The notes: generated by a model not told the origin, from the sequence alone. Positions 26,187 through 35,144 are shown, counted from the first letter of the stretch. The stretch: 64,000 bases of DNA from Burkholderia sp. Bp9142 (GCF_003853415.1 NZ_QTPP01000041.1:1-64000); one strand, 5' to 3'. Numbers and translations are program-made.

Positions 26187-26681
26187 ATGGCGTATATGTC
26201 GATATCGATTCAGTTTACGCAGGATCCCACCCGTGTCCTCGGCGTTGCCCAGAACAATACCAACGGCAGCGTGATCGGCCCCAACGCTCCGCTGCAACTG
26301 CGCTATCTCACCGACCCGAATGTGCAGACCCTGTGGGACTATGATCCGACCCACGGTGCCATCATTCTGGATTTCAGCGAATACAATGGCGGCGGCAAAC
26401 TGGCGGTCGACTTCAATGACGGCAAGGTCGCCCCCGAAACCCCGCTGGTCCTGCGACCGTTCACCGGAGCGCCTTCGCAGCGGTGGAGCATATCGATTCG
26501 CCCCGGATATATCACATCCCTCGCGAATACGAGCCTCGTGTTCGACGATCACTACGATAGCCTGCAAGCCGACAACCTCGTCTGGGCGTACCCCTACAAC
26601 GGAACGTTCGCGCAACAATGGACTGTGGTTCCTGCCTTCCAGGCAGTAGCCGAGAGAGCGCCGCAATCGCTACGAGCATAA
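26187..26681 (+). CDS. Ricin-type beta-trefoil lectin domain protein
   Basis: 164 residues with no signal peptide or membrane span. It is a single beta-trefoil: three repeats of about 45 residues, with QRW at 98-100 and QQW at 143-145 as the QxW hallmarks and a weaker TLW at 48-50. Repeats such as GKLAVDFNDGKVAPETPLVL and SLVFDDHYDSLQADNLVW fit the sugar-binding subdomains of ricin B-like lectins. The ligand cannot be read. The ATG at 26187 follows GGAG at 26177-26180. It is monocistronic in an AT-rich patch, which suggests acquisition by transfer. How it would leave the cell, if it does, is unclear. Confidence 0.75.
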   Translation: MAYMSISIQFTQDPTRVLGVAQNNTNGSVIGPNAPLQLRYLTDPNVQTLWDYDPTHGAIILDFSEYNGGGKLAVDFNDGKVAPETPLVLRPFTGAPSQRWSISIRPGYITSLANTSLVFDDHYDSLQADNLVWAYPYNGTFAQQWTVVPAFQAVAERAPQSLRA

Positions 26682-27282
26682 GGATTGTTTGTTGTGGCCG
26701 CCATGGGTAGAGGATGCCCGGGGCGGCCAGCGCCGCCTGACTCCCGCGTGTCGCCACCCTTGCCGACGTGCGAATGCTGCAACGGCAATAAACCGGAATC
26801 ATGGGGGCGCTTCCGGTTTGCCAGATGCATTTCGTCTTTACCGTGCCCGGTTTTTCGAGACACCTGTCATGATTAACGGGTAACAAGAAAAGCACGCTTA
26901 ATGCCGGACCTCATTTTCCCCCGGAATTCCTGTTTGGCGACCCGCTATTGTTAATGTTTCCGGGTGTCGGAGGTCGCGAATTCCCGTCGCGGTATTTCCG
27001 CTGCGGATCGCTGCTTGGCCGCTGAGCCAGGCCCCGTGCGCAATACCGCGTATGGGCCGGGCGGGACGTCGGTCCCCGCGTGCATCAGCCGCCGTTCCCT
27101 TGCCGCCGCATGCCGCATTTTCACGAAGCGTCGCCTAACCTGATCACATCGGGCGTCGATTTTCCGCAATTCCGCTTCCTTTCATTTTGTAATAATCCTT
27201 GGAAACTGTCATATCATGTCGCCCCGTCGGCCGCATTCGCGCGGCCGACGCATATGACTGACCCCATTTACAAGGACTCTGG
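26682..27282. other. 600-base intergenic region without a convincing gene
   Basis: Short open frames exist, but none has a ribosome site plus recognisable product. A 9-bp inverted repeat (26790-26798 with 26811-26819) could end the lectin transcript although its T-run is weak. The last 120 bases are AT-richer and probably hold the promoter of the following symporter gene; TATCAT near 27214-27219 is a possible -10 with no good -35. I see no glycine-riboswitch core here. Confidence 0.5.
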
Positions 27283-28773
27283 ATGGAAGCATTCGTGCAA
27301 GGGCTGATCGACGCCGTCAACGGCGTGCTGTGGAACTACGTGTTGATTGCGCTGCTGCTCGGCGTGGGCGCGTGGTTCACGCTGCGGTTCCGGATGATCC
27401 AGCTGAAGGCGCTGCTCCTCAGCATGAAGCTGGTCGGCAGCAAGGGCGAGCCGGGCAGCATCTCGTCGTTCCAGGCGTTCGCGACCGGGCTCGCGAGCCG
27501 CGTGGGCACCGGCAACATCGCCGGCGTCGCGGTCGCGCTGACGGTCGGCGGGCCGGGCGCGATCTTCTGGATGTGGATGACGGCGCTCGTCGGGATGTCG
27601 TCCGCGTTCGTCGAGGCGACCCTCGCACAGATCTTCAAGGTGTCGCACCCGGACGGCAGCTATCGCGGCGGCCCCGCGTACTACATCCAGACGGGCTTGC
27701 GTTCGCGCGGCTTCGGCGTGCTGTTCTCGCTGTCGCTGATTCTCGCGTTCGGCTTCGTGTTCAACGCGGTGCAGGCCAATGCGATCGCCGATGCATTTCA
27801 TACGTCGTTCGGGTGGAGCCGCGAGACGGTCGGCCTCGGCCTCGTGCTGCTCACCGCGCCGCTCATCTTCGGCGGGATTCGCCGCATCGCATCGGTCGCG
27901 CAGGTGATCGTGCCGGTGATGGCGATCGGCTACCTCGCGCTGGCGATCTACGCGGTCGCGACGCACGTTGCGCTGGTGCCGGGCGTGATCGCGCTGATCG
28001 TGAAGAGCGCGTTCGGGCTCGAGCACGCGGCGGGTGGCCTGACCGGCTATGCGGTCAGCCAGGCAGTCGCGATGGGCGTGAAGCGCGGGCTGTTCTCGAA
28101 CGAGGCCGGCATGGGCAGCGCGCCGAACGCGGCCGCGACCGCCAGCGTGCGGCATCCGGTCGTGCAGGGGTTGATCCAGATGCTCGGCGTGTTCGTCGAC
28201 ACCATCGTGATCTGCAGCGCGACCGCGTTCGTGATCCTGCTGTCGGGCCAGTACGAACTCGGTACCGGCATGGCAGGCGCGGCGCTCACGCAGCGCGCGA
28301 TCGCGAGCCACGTCGGCGACTGGGGCGGTATCTACATGGCCGTCGCGATCTTCTTCTTCGCGTACTCGTCGGTGATCGGCAACTACGCGTATGCGGAAGG
28401 CAACGTCGAATTCATCACGAAGCGGCGCGGCGTGCTGCCGCTGTTCCGTATCGCGGTGCTCGGCATGGTGATGTTCGGCAGCGTCGGGCAACTGCCGCTC
28501 GTGTGGGCGATGGCCGATACGAGCATGGGGCTGATGGCGATCATCAACCTGGTCGCGATCCTCGCGCTCGGCAAGTATGCGCACGCCGCGTGGCGCGACT
28601 ATCGCCAGCAGCGCGCGCAGGGTATCGCCGAACCGGTGTTCACCCGCAACACGATTCCCGAGCTCGCCCGCGTGCTGCCGGCCGACGTGTGGGGCGAGCA
28701 CGGCCCGCTGCCGCAGCGTCCGGCTTCGGCCGAGGCGACCGCCGAAGTGCGCGTGGCGGTGCGCGAGTCATGA
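27283..28773 (+). CDS. Alanine/glycine:cation symporter family protein
   Basis: 496 residues, about 10-11 membrane helices, AGCS (AlsT/DagA) family of sodium-coupled alanine or glycine importers. Family segments include FQAFATGLASRVGTGNIAGV, GGPGAIFWMWMTALVGMSSA, YRGGPAYYIQTGL and NEAGMGSAPNAAATA. The ATG at 27283 follows AAGGAC. The C-terminal 60 residues are hydrophilic. The exact substrate is not determinable. The stop overlaps the next gene's ATG, so the two are co-translated. Confidence 0.93.
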   Translation: MEAFVQGLIDAVNGVLWNYVLIALLLGVGAWFTLRFRMIQLKALLLSMKLVGSKGEPGSISSFQAFATGLASRVGTGNIAGVAVALTVGGPGAIFWMWMTALVGMSSAFVEATLAQIFKVSHPDGSYRGGPAYYIQTGLRSRGFGVLFSLSLILAFGFVFNAVQANAIADAFHTSFGWSRETVGLGLVLLTAPLIFGGIRRIASVAQVIVPVMAIGYLALAIYAVATHVALVPGVIALIVKSAFGLEHAAGGLTGYAVSQAVAMGVKRGLFSNEAGMGSAPNAAATASVRHPVVQGLIQMLGVFVDTIVICSATAFVILLSGQYELGTGMAGAALTQRAIASHVGDWGGIYMAVAIFFFAYSSVIGNYAYAEGNVEFITKRRGVLPLFRIAVLGMVMFGSVGQLPLVWAMADTSMGLMAIINLVAILALGKYAHAAWRDYRQQRAQGIAEPVFTRNTIPELARVLPADVWGEHGPLPQRPASAEATAEVRVAVRES

Positions 28774-29318
28774 ACGGCGACCGGCTCCGTGCGTTCGTCG
28801 CGCTGATGCCTGACACGGCATCGCGCGACGCGCTGCACGCGTTGCCGGTCACGCGTGGCGCGCGCCGCACATCGCCTGCGCAACTGCACGTGACGCTCGC
28901 GTTCATCGGCGCGATCGAACGTGCGCGTTGCGACGCGCTGGCCGCGCGCCTGCCGGCGCTCGCGGCCGCGCATGCGCTGCCGTTGCAGCCGGTCGAGCGG
29001 ATTGCGTGGTGGCCGAGCCTGCCGCGTGCGCGGCTGATCGTCGCGGAACTCGCGGTCGAGCCCGCGTGTGCGGCGCTGAATGCCGACTTGTCCGCGCTGC
29101 TGCGCGAACTGGGCGTGCCGGCCGACCGCCGGCCGTTCCGGCCGCACGTCACGCTCGCGCGGCTGCCGCGCAATGCGGATGGGCAGCCCGCACACGGCGG
29201 CGCGACCGGGCGGCCGGTCGCGGTGCGTTTCGGCGCGCTGACGCTATTTGAAAGCCGGCTGTCGCACGACGGCGTGTCGCATGTGCCGATCGTGTCGGTG
29301 CCGGTCGCGCCGGCGTAG
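28770..29318 (+). CDS. thpR: RNA 2',3'-cyclic phosphodiesterase (2'-5' RNA ligase-like, ThpR)
   Basis: 182 residues, LigT/2H phosphoesterase fold. The two catalytic HxT motifs are QLHVTLAFIG (about 38-47) and RPHVTLARL (about 127-135). ThpR opens 2',3'-cyclic phosphates on RNA and can join or cut 2'-5' linkages in vitro. It starts within the symporter stop (ATGA) and is followed by a terminator. The link to amino-acid uptake looks coincidental. Confidence 0.88.
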   Translation: MNGDRLRAFVALMPDTASRDALHALPVTRGARRTSPAQLHVTLAFIGAIERARCDALAARLPALAAAHALPLQPVERIAWWPSLPRARLIVAELAVEPACAALNADLSALLRELGVPADRRPFRPHVTLARLPRNADGQPAHGGATGRPVAVRFGALTLFESRLSHDGVSHVPIVSVPVAPA

Positions 29319-29348
29319 CAGGACGGCGGGCAGGACGAGGACGAGAAG

Positions 29349-29380
29349 GCCGGCGCCGCATGCGCCGGCATTTTGTTTTG
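29349..29380 (+). terminator. Terminator after thpR
   Basis: An 8-bp GC stem (29349-29356 with 29362-29369) with loop CGCAT is followed by ATTTTGTTTT. It lies between converging genes and abuts the stop codon of the ABC transporter on the other strand. Confidence 0.85.
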
Positions 29381-29383
29381 CGG

Positions 29384-31153
29384 TTACGCGGCGACCTTGT
29401 CGCTGTCGTGCACGCGCTCGACGTTGATCGTGCCGACGTGGAACGCGGCCAGCGACTCGCGATGCGCAATGCTGACGATCGCGGCCTTCGGCAGCCGTTC
29501 GGCGAACAGGTGATAGAGCCGCGCTTCGTTGTCGGCGTCGAGCGCGCTCGTCGCTTCGTCGAGGAACAGGAAGTCCGGCTTGTGCAGCAGCACGCGCGCG
29601 CCGGCGAGGCGCTGCTGTTCGCCCGGCGACAGCACGCGCGTCCAGTGCGCGGTCTCGTCGAGGCGCCCGACGTAGTCTTCGAGGCGGCACGCGCGCAGCG
29701 CGTCGCGGCAGGCATCGTCGGTGAACGCGTCGGGCGTGGCCGGGTAGGTGAGCGCGGCCTTCAGCGTGCCGATCGGCAAGTAGCTCGTCTGCGGCACGAA
29801 CATCATCCGCGCGCCGACCGGCGCGTCGATCGCGCCGTCGCCGAACGGCCACAGGCCCGCGAGCGCGCGCATGAACGTGCTCTTGCCGGAGCCCGACTTG
29901 CCGATCACGAGCCAGCGCGAGCCGGGTTCGATCGTCACGTTGCCGATGTTGGCGAGTGCATTGCCGTTCGGCAGCGCGAGCTTCAGCGACGACGTCGACA
30001 GCTTCGCGGCATCGACGTAGTGCAGGTTGATGCCGCCGTGCTCGGTCGCGGGAGACAGGCTTTCCTTCAGGTGCGACGTACCCATCACGCGCTTGAATTC
30101 GCGCAGACGGTTGACGGTGGCGCGCCATTCGACGAGGGTCGAGTAACTGTTGATGAACCACGAGAACGAATCGCTGACGGTGCCGAACGCGGACGAGATC
30201 TGCATCAGCACGCCGAACGAGAACGCGCCCGCGAAATAGCGCGGCGCCGCGACGACGAGCGGGAAGATGATCGCGATCTGGCCGTAGAAGCTCAGCACGA
30301 ACGTGAGGCGCTTCGTGTACTTCATCACGCGCCACCAGTTGTCGCGAATGCGCATGAACAGGCTCTGCGCGTTGCCGGTCTCGGTTTGCTCGCCGTCGTA
30401 GAACGCGATCTGCTCGGCGTTCTCCCGCACGCGAATCAGCCCGAAGCGGAAATCGGCCTCGACGCGCTGCTGCTGGTAGTTGATCGACACGAGCGGGTGG
30501 CCGACCTTCTGGATGATCAGCGAGCCGACCACCGCGTACAGCGCGGCGGCCCACACCATGTAGCCGGGAATCGTGATCGGCGTCGCGCCGAGCGAGAACG
30601 TCAGCGCGCCGGCGAGCGACCACAGGATCGTGATGAACGACACGAGCGTGACGACCGTCGACAGCAGGTCGAGCGACAGCGCGAGCGTCGTCGTCGCGAA
30701 CGACTGGAGGTCGTCGGTGATCCGCTGGTCGGGGTTGTCGGCGAGGCGGTCGCGTTCGATCCGGTAGAACGCGCGATCGCCGAGCCACTGGGCGAGAAAG
30801 CGATCGGTGAGCCACTGGCGCCAGCGGAACCCGAGCATCTGCCGCAGGTAGCGGCCGTACACCGCGAGGATGATGAAGCCGAACGCGAGCGCGGAGAACT
30901 GCATCAGCAGGTTCGGGAAGTCGTGGACGTCCTTCGACTGCAGCGCGTTGTAGAACTGCGCGTTCCACTTGTTGAGCTTGACGTTGATCCAGACCACACA
31001 GAGGTTGATCACGATGATCGTGAGCAACAGCCCCCATGCGGTTTTCCATTCGGACGACACCCAGTAGGGCTTGATGAGGCTCCATGCGGATACCGGGCGC
31101 TCGTCCTGCGGCGCGTCGGAGACGGAGCGGACGGGATCGATCGATTGGGTCAT
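29384..31153 (-). CDS. SbmA/BacA-like ABC transporter (fused membrane and ATPase domains)
   Basis: 589 residues. The N-terminal two thirds (about 20-370) are an SbmA/BacA-like membrane domain with about six helices (LNKWNAQFYNALQSKD, FRWRQWLTDRFLAQWL, NPDQRITDDLQ), here fused to an ATPase with Walker A GKSGSGKST, signature LSPGEQQRLAGAR and Walker B FLFLDEATSALD. This is the YddA/ABCD-type arrangement; relatives move peptides, vitamin B12 or very-long-chain fatty acids. The ATG at 31153 has AGGAAGC upstream; extending to 31282 would add a basic tail without a ribosome site. It is monocistronic. Confidence 0.88.
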   Translation of the reverse strand: MTQSIDPVRSVSDAPQDERPVSAWSLIKPYWVSSEWKTAWGLLLTIIVINLCVVWINVKLNKWNAQFYNALQSKDVHDFPNLLMQFSALAFGFIILAVYGRYLRQMLGFRWRQWLTDRFLAQWLGDRAFYRIERDRLADNPDQRITDDLQSFATTTLALSLDLLSTVVTLVSFITILWSLAGALTFSLGATPITIPGYMVWAAALYAVVGSLIIQKVGHPLVSINYQQQRVEADFRFGLIRVRENAEQIAFYDGEQTETGNAQSLFMRIRDNWWRVMKYTKRLTFVLSFYGQIAIIFPLVVAAPRYFAGAFSFGVLMQISSAFGTVSDSFSWFINSYSTLVEWRATVNRLREFKRVMGTSHLKESLSPATEHGGINLHYVDAAKLSTSSLKLALPNGNALANIGNVTIEPGSRWLVIGKSGSGKSTFMRALAGLWPFGDGAIDAPVGARMMFVPQTSYLPIGTLKAALTYPATPDAFTDDACRDALRACRLEDYVGRLDETAHWTRVLSPGEQQRLAGARVLLHKPDFLFLDEATSALDADNEARLYHLFAERLPKAAIVSIAHRESLAAFHVGTINVERVHDSDKVAA

Positions 31154-31387
31154 GTGCTTCCTGATGAGTAGCCGGCGCGCGGGCCGGGCGAAGCCGGGCG
31201 CGCGCCGCGATACGGCATGCCGGGACGAGGTGCCGACTGACGGCGGGCGCACGGATGGTGGCCCGCGCATCTTAAACGGCACTTAAGGCCGGCGGTGACG
31301 CGGCAACCGGCCGCTCGCGCGGCCGGCCTGCGGGCATTGTGCCAGAGCGGCGCGACGCGACGGCGAATTTGCCGCATGGGGGACAGT

Positions 31388-31417
31388 TTGCGGCGCTTTC
31401 CGCTTTTATGGTCTAAT
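31388..31417 (+). promoter_or_regulatory. Candidate promoter of the thiamine operon
   Basis: TTGCGG and TCTAAT are separated by 18 bases just before the riboswitch. The -10 matches 5 of 6, and the predicted start near 31424 fits the 5' end of the aptamer. Confidence 0.5.
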
Positions 31418-31430
31418 GGCCGACGACGAA

Positions 31431-31530
31431 ACAGGGGTGCTTCGAGCGCGGCCGACGGGTCATTCCGGGCGACGCGGCGAGGCTGAGAAAGACCCTTCGC
31501 ACCCGATCCGGGTAATACCGGCGAGGGAAG
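31431..31530 (+). promoter_or_regulatory. TPP riboswitch (THI element)
   Basis: The conserved aptamer blocks are all present in order: ACAGGGGTGCTTCG at the 5' side, GGCTGAGAAAGACCC in the pyrimidine-binding arm, then ACCCGATCCGGGTAATACC and GGCGAGGGAAG closing the helix. It binds thiamine pyrophosphate and lowers expression of the downstream thi genes. The 120-base stretch after it (31531-31652) holds GC-rich inverted segments around 31585-31620 followed by TTTTGGG, a possible expression platform. Confidence 0.96.
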
Positions 31531-31652
31531 TTTCTGATCCCGCCGGGCCGCGCTGGCTGCCATCCCACATGGTCAGCGCCCGAGTCCCGCCCGGCCGGCC
31601 TTTGCTGCCGGTTTCGTCCTTTTGGGTACGCGCATTGCGCGTTACGGAAGGA

Positions 31653-31784
31653 ATGATGACCGCTCAATCTTCAGTCTTTTGCGCTGTTCCCGAACCGCTG
31701 TCGCGTGCGTTGGCACGGGACGGCGCGTGCGCGTCGATGTCTGTCGCACGGGCCCGCGCGGTTCGCGGGGAGGGCACGCGATGA
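31653..31784 (+). CDS. Small leader ORF between TPP riboswitch and thiO
   Basis: 43 codons (starting MMTAQSSVFCAVPEPLSRAL), unlike any thiamine enzyme. It is the first ATG after the riboswitch and has AAGGA at an ideal distance, while thiO itself has a weaker site. Its TGA overlaps the thiO ATG (ATGA), so riboswitch control could act on this ORF's ribosome site and reach thiO by translational coupling. No signal peptide or known domain is visible. It may be a coupling leader or a true small protein. Confidence 0.5.
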   Translation: MMTAQSSVFCAVPEPLSRALARDGACASMSVARARAVRGEGTR

Positions 31785-32917
31785 ACGTCCACGTTTCCCG
31801 GCCGGATTTCGCGGTACTCGGCGGCGGCCTCGTCGGCCGCCTGATCGCGTGGCGGCTCGCGGGCGACGGGCATCGCGTCGCGCTGTACGAGCGCGGCGGC
31901 CCCGACGGCGAGCAGTCGGCCGCGTGGATCGCTGCGGCGATGCTCGCGCCGCTCGCCGAGGCGGCGAGCGCCGAGTTGCTGATCACCGAGCTCGGCGTCG
32001 CATCGCTCGCGCGCTGGCCGCAATGGCTCGCGGAACTGCCCGAACCGGTGTTTTTCCAGCATCACGGCACGCTCGTCGTCTGGCATCACGCGGATCGCGC
32101 GGAGGCGCCGCTGTTCGAGCGGCGCGTGCGCGCGAACGCGCCGGCCGAGCTGTTCGACGGCGGCTTCGTCGCGCTGGCCGGCGCGCAGGTCGACGCGGCC
32201 GAGCCCGCGCTCGCGGGGCGCTTCGCGCGCGGCCTGATGCTGCCGCGCGAAGGGCAGCTCGACAACCGTCAGGCGCTGCGCGCGCTCGCGGCGGGCCTCG
32301 CGCAGCGCGGCGTCGAATTGCACTGGCACGCGACGATCGACGACGCGAACCGGCCCGACGCGCATTTCACGATCGATTGCCGCGGGCTCGGCGCGAAACC
32401 CGCGCTGCCCGCGCTGCGCGGGATCCGCGGTGAAGTCGCACGCGTGCGCGCGCCCGGCATCGGGCTCACGCGGCCCGTGCGGCTGCTGCATCCGCGCTAT
32501 CCGCTGTACATCGCGCCGAAACAGGACGACCTGTACGTAATCGGCGCGACCGAGGTGGAGGGCGAGGACATGTCGCCCGTCAGCGTGCGTTCCGCGCTCG
32601 AACTGCTGAGCGCGGCGTTCTCCGTGCATCCGGCGTTCGGCGAGGCACGCATCCTCGAACTCAATGCGCAGTGCCGCCCGACGCTGCCCGACCACCGCCC
32701 GGCAGTGATCTGGGACGGTGCGACGACGCTCGCCGTCAACGGCCTGTACCGGCACGGCTTCATGATCGCGCCGGAAGTCGCGCACGCGGCGGTCGCGTTT
32801 GCCGAAGCCGCGCTCGGCGGCGCGTTCGGTGACGCCGACGCATTCGCCGCGTGGCGCGATGCCGCGCGCTGGCCGGCGCTCCTCCATCACCGCGACGACG
32901 CGCGCCAGCCGGCCTGA
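31781..32917 (+). CDS. thiO: Glycine oxidase ThiO
   Basis: 378 residues, DAO-type FAD oxidase. It oxidises glycine to dehydroglycine for the thiazole half of thiamine. The dinucleotide fold FAVLGGGLVGRLIAWRLAGD and the downstream acidic GxGxxG partner (LYERGG) are at the start; the C-terminal VNGLYRHGFMIAPEVA holds the FAD-contacting Gly-His segment of the family. First enzyme of thiOSGE; the start overlaps the 43-codon leader ORF. Confidence 0.92.
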   Translation: MNVHVSRPDFAVLGGGLVGRLIAWRLAGDGHRVALYERGGPDGEQSAAWIAAAMLAPLAEAASAELLITELGVASLARWPQWLAELPEPVFFQHHGTLVVWHHADRAEAPLFERRVRANAPAELFDGGFVALAGAQVDAAEPALAGRFARGLMLPREGQLDNRQALRALAAGLAQRGVELHWHATIDDANRPDAHFTIDCRGLGAKPALPALRGIRGEVARVRAPGIGLTRPVRLLHPRYPLYIAPKQDDLYVIGATEVEGEDMSPVSVRSALELLSAAFSVHPAFGEARILELNAQCRPTLPDHRPAVIWDGATTLAVNGLYRHGFMIAPEVAHAAVAFAEAALGGAFGDADAFAAWRDAARWPALLHHRDDARQPA

Positions 32918-32949
32918 CGCGCGCCGCCGACCGAATTCGATCAAGCCTC

Positions 32950-33147
32950 ATGGATATCCAGATCAACCAACTGACCCTGACGCTGCCCGACGGCGCGACG
33001 GTGGCCGACGCGCTGGCCGCATACGGCGCGCGTCCGCCATACGCGGTCGCGCTGAACGGCAATTTCGTCGCGCGCACGCAGCATGCGGCGCGCGCGCTTG
33101 CGACGGGCGACAAGCTCGACGTGGTGCACCCCGTCGCGGGCGGCTGA
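32950..33147 (+). CDS. thiS: Sulfur carrier protein ThiS
   Basis: 65 residues, ubiquitin-like fold ending in the required Gly-Gly (VVHPVAGG). The C-terminus is adenylated and converted to a thiocarboxylate that donates sulfur to ThiG. The ATG at 32950 gives the standard start MDIQINQL; 32 bases separate it from thiO. Confidence 0.95.
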   Translation: MDIQINQLTLTLPDGATVADALAAYGARPPYAVALNGNFVARTQHAARALATGDKLDVVHPVAGG

Positions 33148-33185
33148 GCGCCGCCGGTTCGCCCCCGCTCTTCCAGGAAAACGAC

Positions 33186-34001
33186 ATGACGTCCCTCACT
33201 TCCGCCGACGCGCTGACGCTGTACGGCGAAACCTTCGCAAGCCGCGTGCTGCTCGGCACGTCGCGCTATCCGTCGCTGCAGTCGCTGTCCGATTCGATCG
33301 CCGCGTCGCGACCCGGGATGGTGACGGTCGCGCTGCGCCGCCAGATGACCGGCGGCACCGCCGAGGCCGGCTTCTTCGACCTGCTCAAGCACCACGCGGT
33401 GCCGCTGCTGCCGAACACGGCCGGCTGCCAGACCGTCGCCGAGGCGGTGACGACCGCGCACATGGCGCGCGAGGTTTTCGACACCGACTGGATCAAGCTC
33501 GAGCTGATCGGCGACGACTACACGCTGCAGCCCGACCCGGTCGGGCTGATCGAGGCGGCCGCGCAACTGGTCAAGGACGGCTTCAAGGTGCTGCCGTACT
33601 GCACCGAGGATCTCGTGATCGGCCGGCGCCTGCTCGACGCCGGCTGCGAGGCGCTGATGCCGTGGGGCGCGCCGATCGGCACCGGCAAGGGCGTCGTGAA
33701 CCCGTACGGGCTGCGCGTGCTGCGCGAGCGGCTGCCGGACGTGCCGCTGATCGTCGACGCCGGGCTCGGCGTGCCGTCGCATGCGTGCCAGGTCATGGAA
33801 TGGGGCTTCGACGGCGTGCTGCTGAACACGGCCGTGTCGCAGGCCACGCACCCGGAGATCATGGCGCGCGCGTTCGCGCAGGGCGTCGAGGCCGGCCGTG
33901 CGGCCTATCTCGCCGGGCCGATGGATGCGCGCGATACCGCGCACGCGAGCACGCCGGTGGTCGGGATGCCGTTCTGGCACCAGGACGGGGGCGGTGCATG
34001 A
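33186..34001 (+). CDS. thiG: Thiazole synthase ThiG
   Basis: 271 residues, TIM barrel. It combines DXP, dehydroglycine and ThiS-thiocarboxylate into thiazole phosphate. The Schiff-base lysine lies in DTDWIKLELIGDD, and VLPYCTEDLVIGRRL, MPWGAPIGTG and DAGLGVPSHA are family motifs. The stop overlaps the thiE start. Confidence 0.96.
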   Translation: MTSLTSADALTLYGETFASRVLLGTSRYPSLQSLSDSIAASRPGMVTVALRRQMTGGTAEAGFFDLLKHHAVPLLPNTAGCQTVAEAVTTAHMAREVFDTDWIKLELIGDDYTLQPDPVGLIEAAAQLVKDGFKVLPYCTEDLVIGRRLLDAGCEALMPWGAPIGTGKGVVNPYGLRVLRERLPDVPLIVDAGLGVPSHACQVMEWGFDGVLLNTAVSQATHPEIMARAFAQGVEAGRAAYLAGPMDARDTAHASTPVVGMPFWHQDGGGA

Positions 34002-35122
34002 GCGCGCGCTTCGCCGATGCCTTCTGGCCGCCGGCCGACGAGCTGGCCGAAGCGGCCGAGCGGATTCGTGCCCGCCTCGGCGACTGGCCGAGCGGCACGA
34101 CGCCGTGGCGACTGTGCGTCGCGGCGCCCGACGTGCCGGCCGGCGGCGACGTGCTGATCGTGTCGGCCGGCGACCGTGCCGCGCAGGCGCGCGCGTCGGC
34201 CGCATCGCGCCCCGCGTCGCCGGACGCGGTCGCGATCGAGTTCGACGAGCACGGCGCGGCGCTGCATGCCGCGGGCGTGCGCTACGCGCTGGAAGCCGCG
34301 CATCCGCTCGCCGACGACTGGATCGCGGCGCTCGCCGCGTTCCTCGATTGCGGTTTCGCGCCGATCGACGCGCTGGTGCTCGCGCTGGCGTGGCGTGACG
34401 GCGACGAAACGCGCGGCGCGGATGCGTGGCCGGTCGACGCCGCGCGGTTCCCGCGCGTCGCCGATCTGGCCGCCGCGCCCGAGCCCGCATTTCCGCCGTG
34501 CCCCGCGCAACTCGGCCTCTATCCGGTCGTCCCGGATGCCGAATGGGTCGAGCGGGTGCTTGATTGCGGCGCGCGGACCGTGCAGCTGCGCGTGAAAGGC
34601 ACGAACCCCGACGCGTTGCGCCGCGAAGTCGCGCGTGCGGTCGCGGCCGGGCGCCGCTATCCCGATGCGCGTGTGTTCATCAACGATCACTGGCAGATCG
34701 CGGTAGAAGAGGGTGCGTACGGCGTCCATCTGGGGCAGGAAGACCTCGAGACGGCCGATCTGGCCGCGATCGCGCGCGCCGGCCTGCGGCTCGGGCTGTC
34801 GAGCCACGGCTATTACGAAATGTTGCGCGCCTTGCACGAGCGCCCGAGCTACCTGGCGCTCGGTCCCGTGTATGCGACCGCGACCAAGGCGGTCGCGGCG
34901 CCGCCGCAGGGCCTCGCGCGGATCGCCCGCTATGCACGCTTCGCCGGGGCGCGGGCGCCGCTCGTCGCGATCGGCGGCGTGGGGCTCGACGCATTGCCGG
35001 ACGTGCTGGCGACGGGCGTCGGCAGCGTCGCGGTCGTCAGTGCGGTCACGGGCGCCAGCGATTATCGGGCGGCAATTGTTGCATTGCAGCAATGTTTTGC
35101 CCGACAATTTGACAATCATTGA
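33998..35122 (+). CDS. thiE: Thiamine-phosphate synthase ThiE with a long N-terminal extension
   Basis: 374 residues, against about 210 for plain ThiE. Residues 172-374 are the synthase that joins thiazole phosphate and HMP-pyrophosphate: TVQLRVK, VFINDHW, GVHLGQEDL, GLSSHG, YLALGPVYATATK and IGGVGLDALP are all present. Residues 1-165 carry no intact kinase motif, but the stretch around 103-132 (LADDWIAALAAFLDCGFAPI onward) resembles the C-terminal helix region of ThiD kinases, so this may be a ThiD-ThiE fusion whose kinase half has decayed. No separate thiD lies in the operon. The start overlaps the thiG stop (ATGA). Confidence 0.9.
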   Translation: MSARFADAFWPPADELAEAAERIRARLGDWPSGTTPWRLCVAAPDVPAGGDVLIVSAGDRAAQARASAASRPASPDAVAIEFDEHGAALHAAGVRYALEAAHPLADDWIAALAAFLDCGFAPIDALVLALAWRDGDETRGADAWPVDAARFPRVADLAAAPEPAFPPCPAQLGLYPVVPDAEWVERVLDCGARTVQLRVKGTNPDALRREVARAVAAGRRYPDARVFINDHWQIAVEEGAYGVHLGQEDLETADLAAIARAGLRLGLSSHGYYEMLRALHERPSYLALGPVYATATKAVAAPPQGLARIARYARFAGARAPLVAIGGVGLDALPDVLATGVGSVAVVSAVTGASDYRAAIVALQQCFARQFDNH

Positions 35123-35144
35123 CCGCAGGGCCCGGAACGGCGTC

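Noticed and set aside
26682..26880. Small genes after the lectin on either strand
   Set aside because: Several frames of 60-130 codons overlap each other, lack ribosome sites and show no known features.
26880..27282. Glycine riboswitch upstream of the alanine/glycine symporter
   Set aside because: The conserved aptamer core is not present in the sequence.
35109..35114. Perfect TTGACA as a promoter element for mlaF
   Set aside because: It lies inside the end of thiE and has no -10-like hexamer 16-18 bases downstream; the TATAAT at 35169 is too far.
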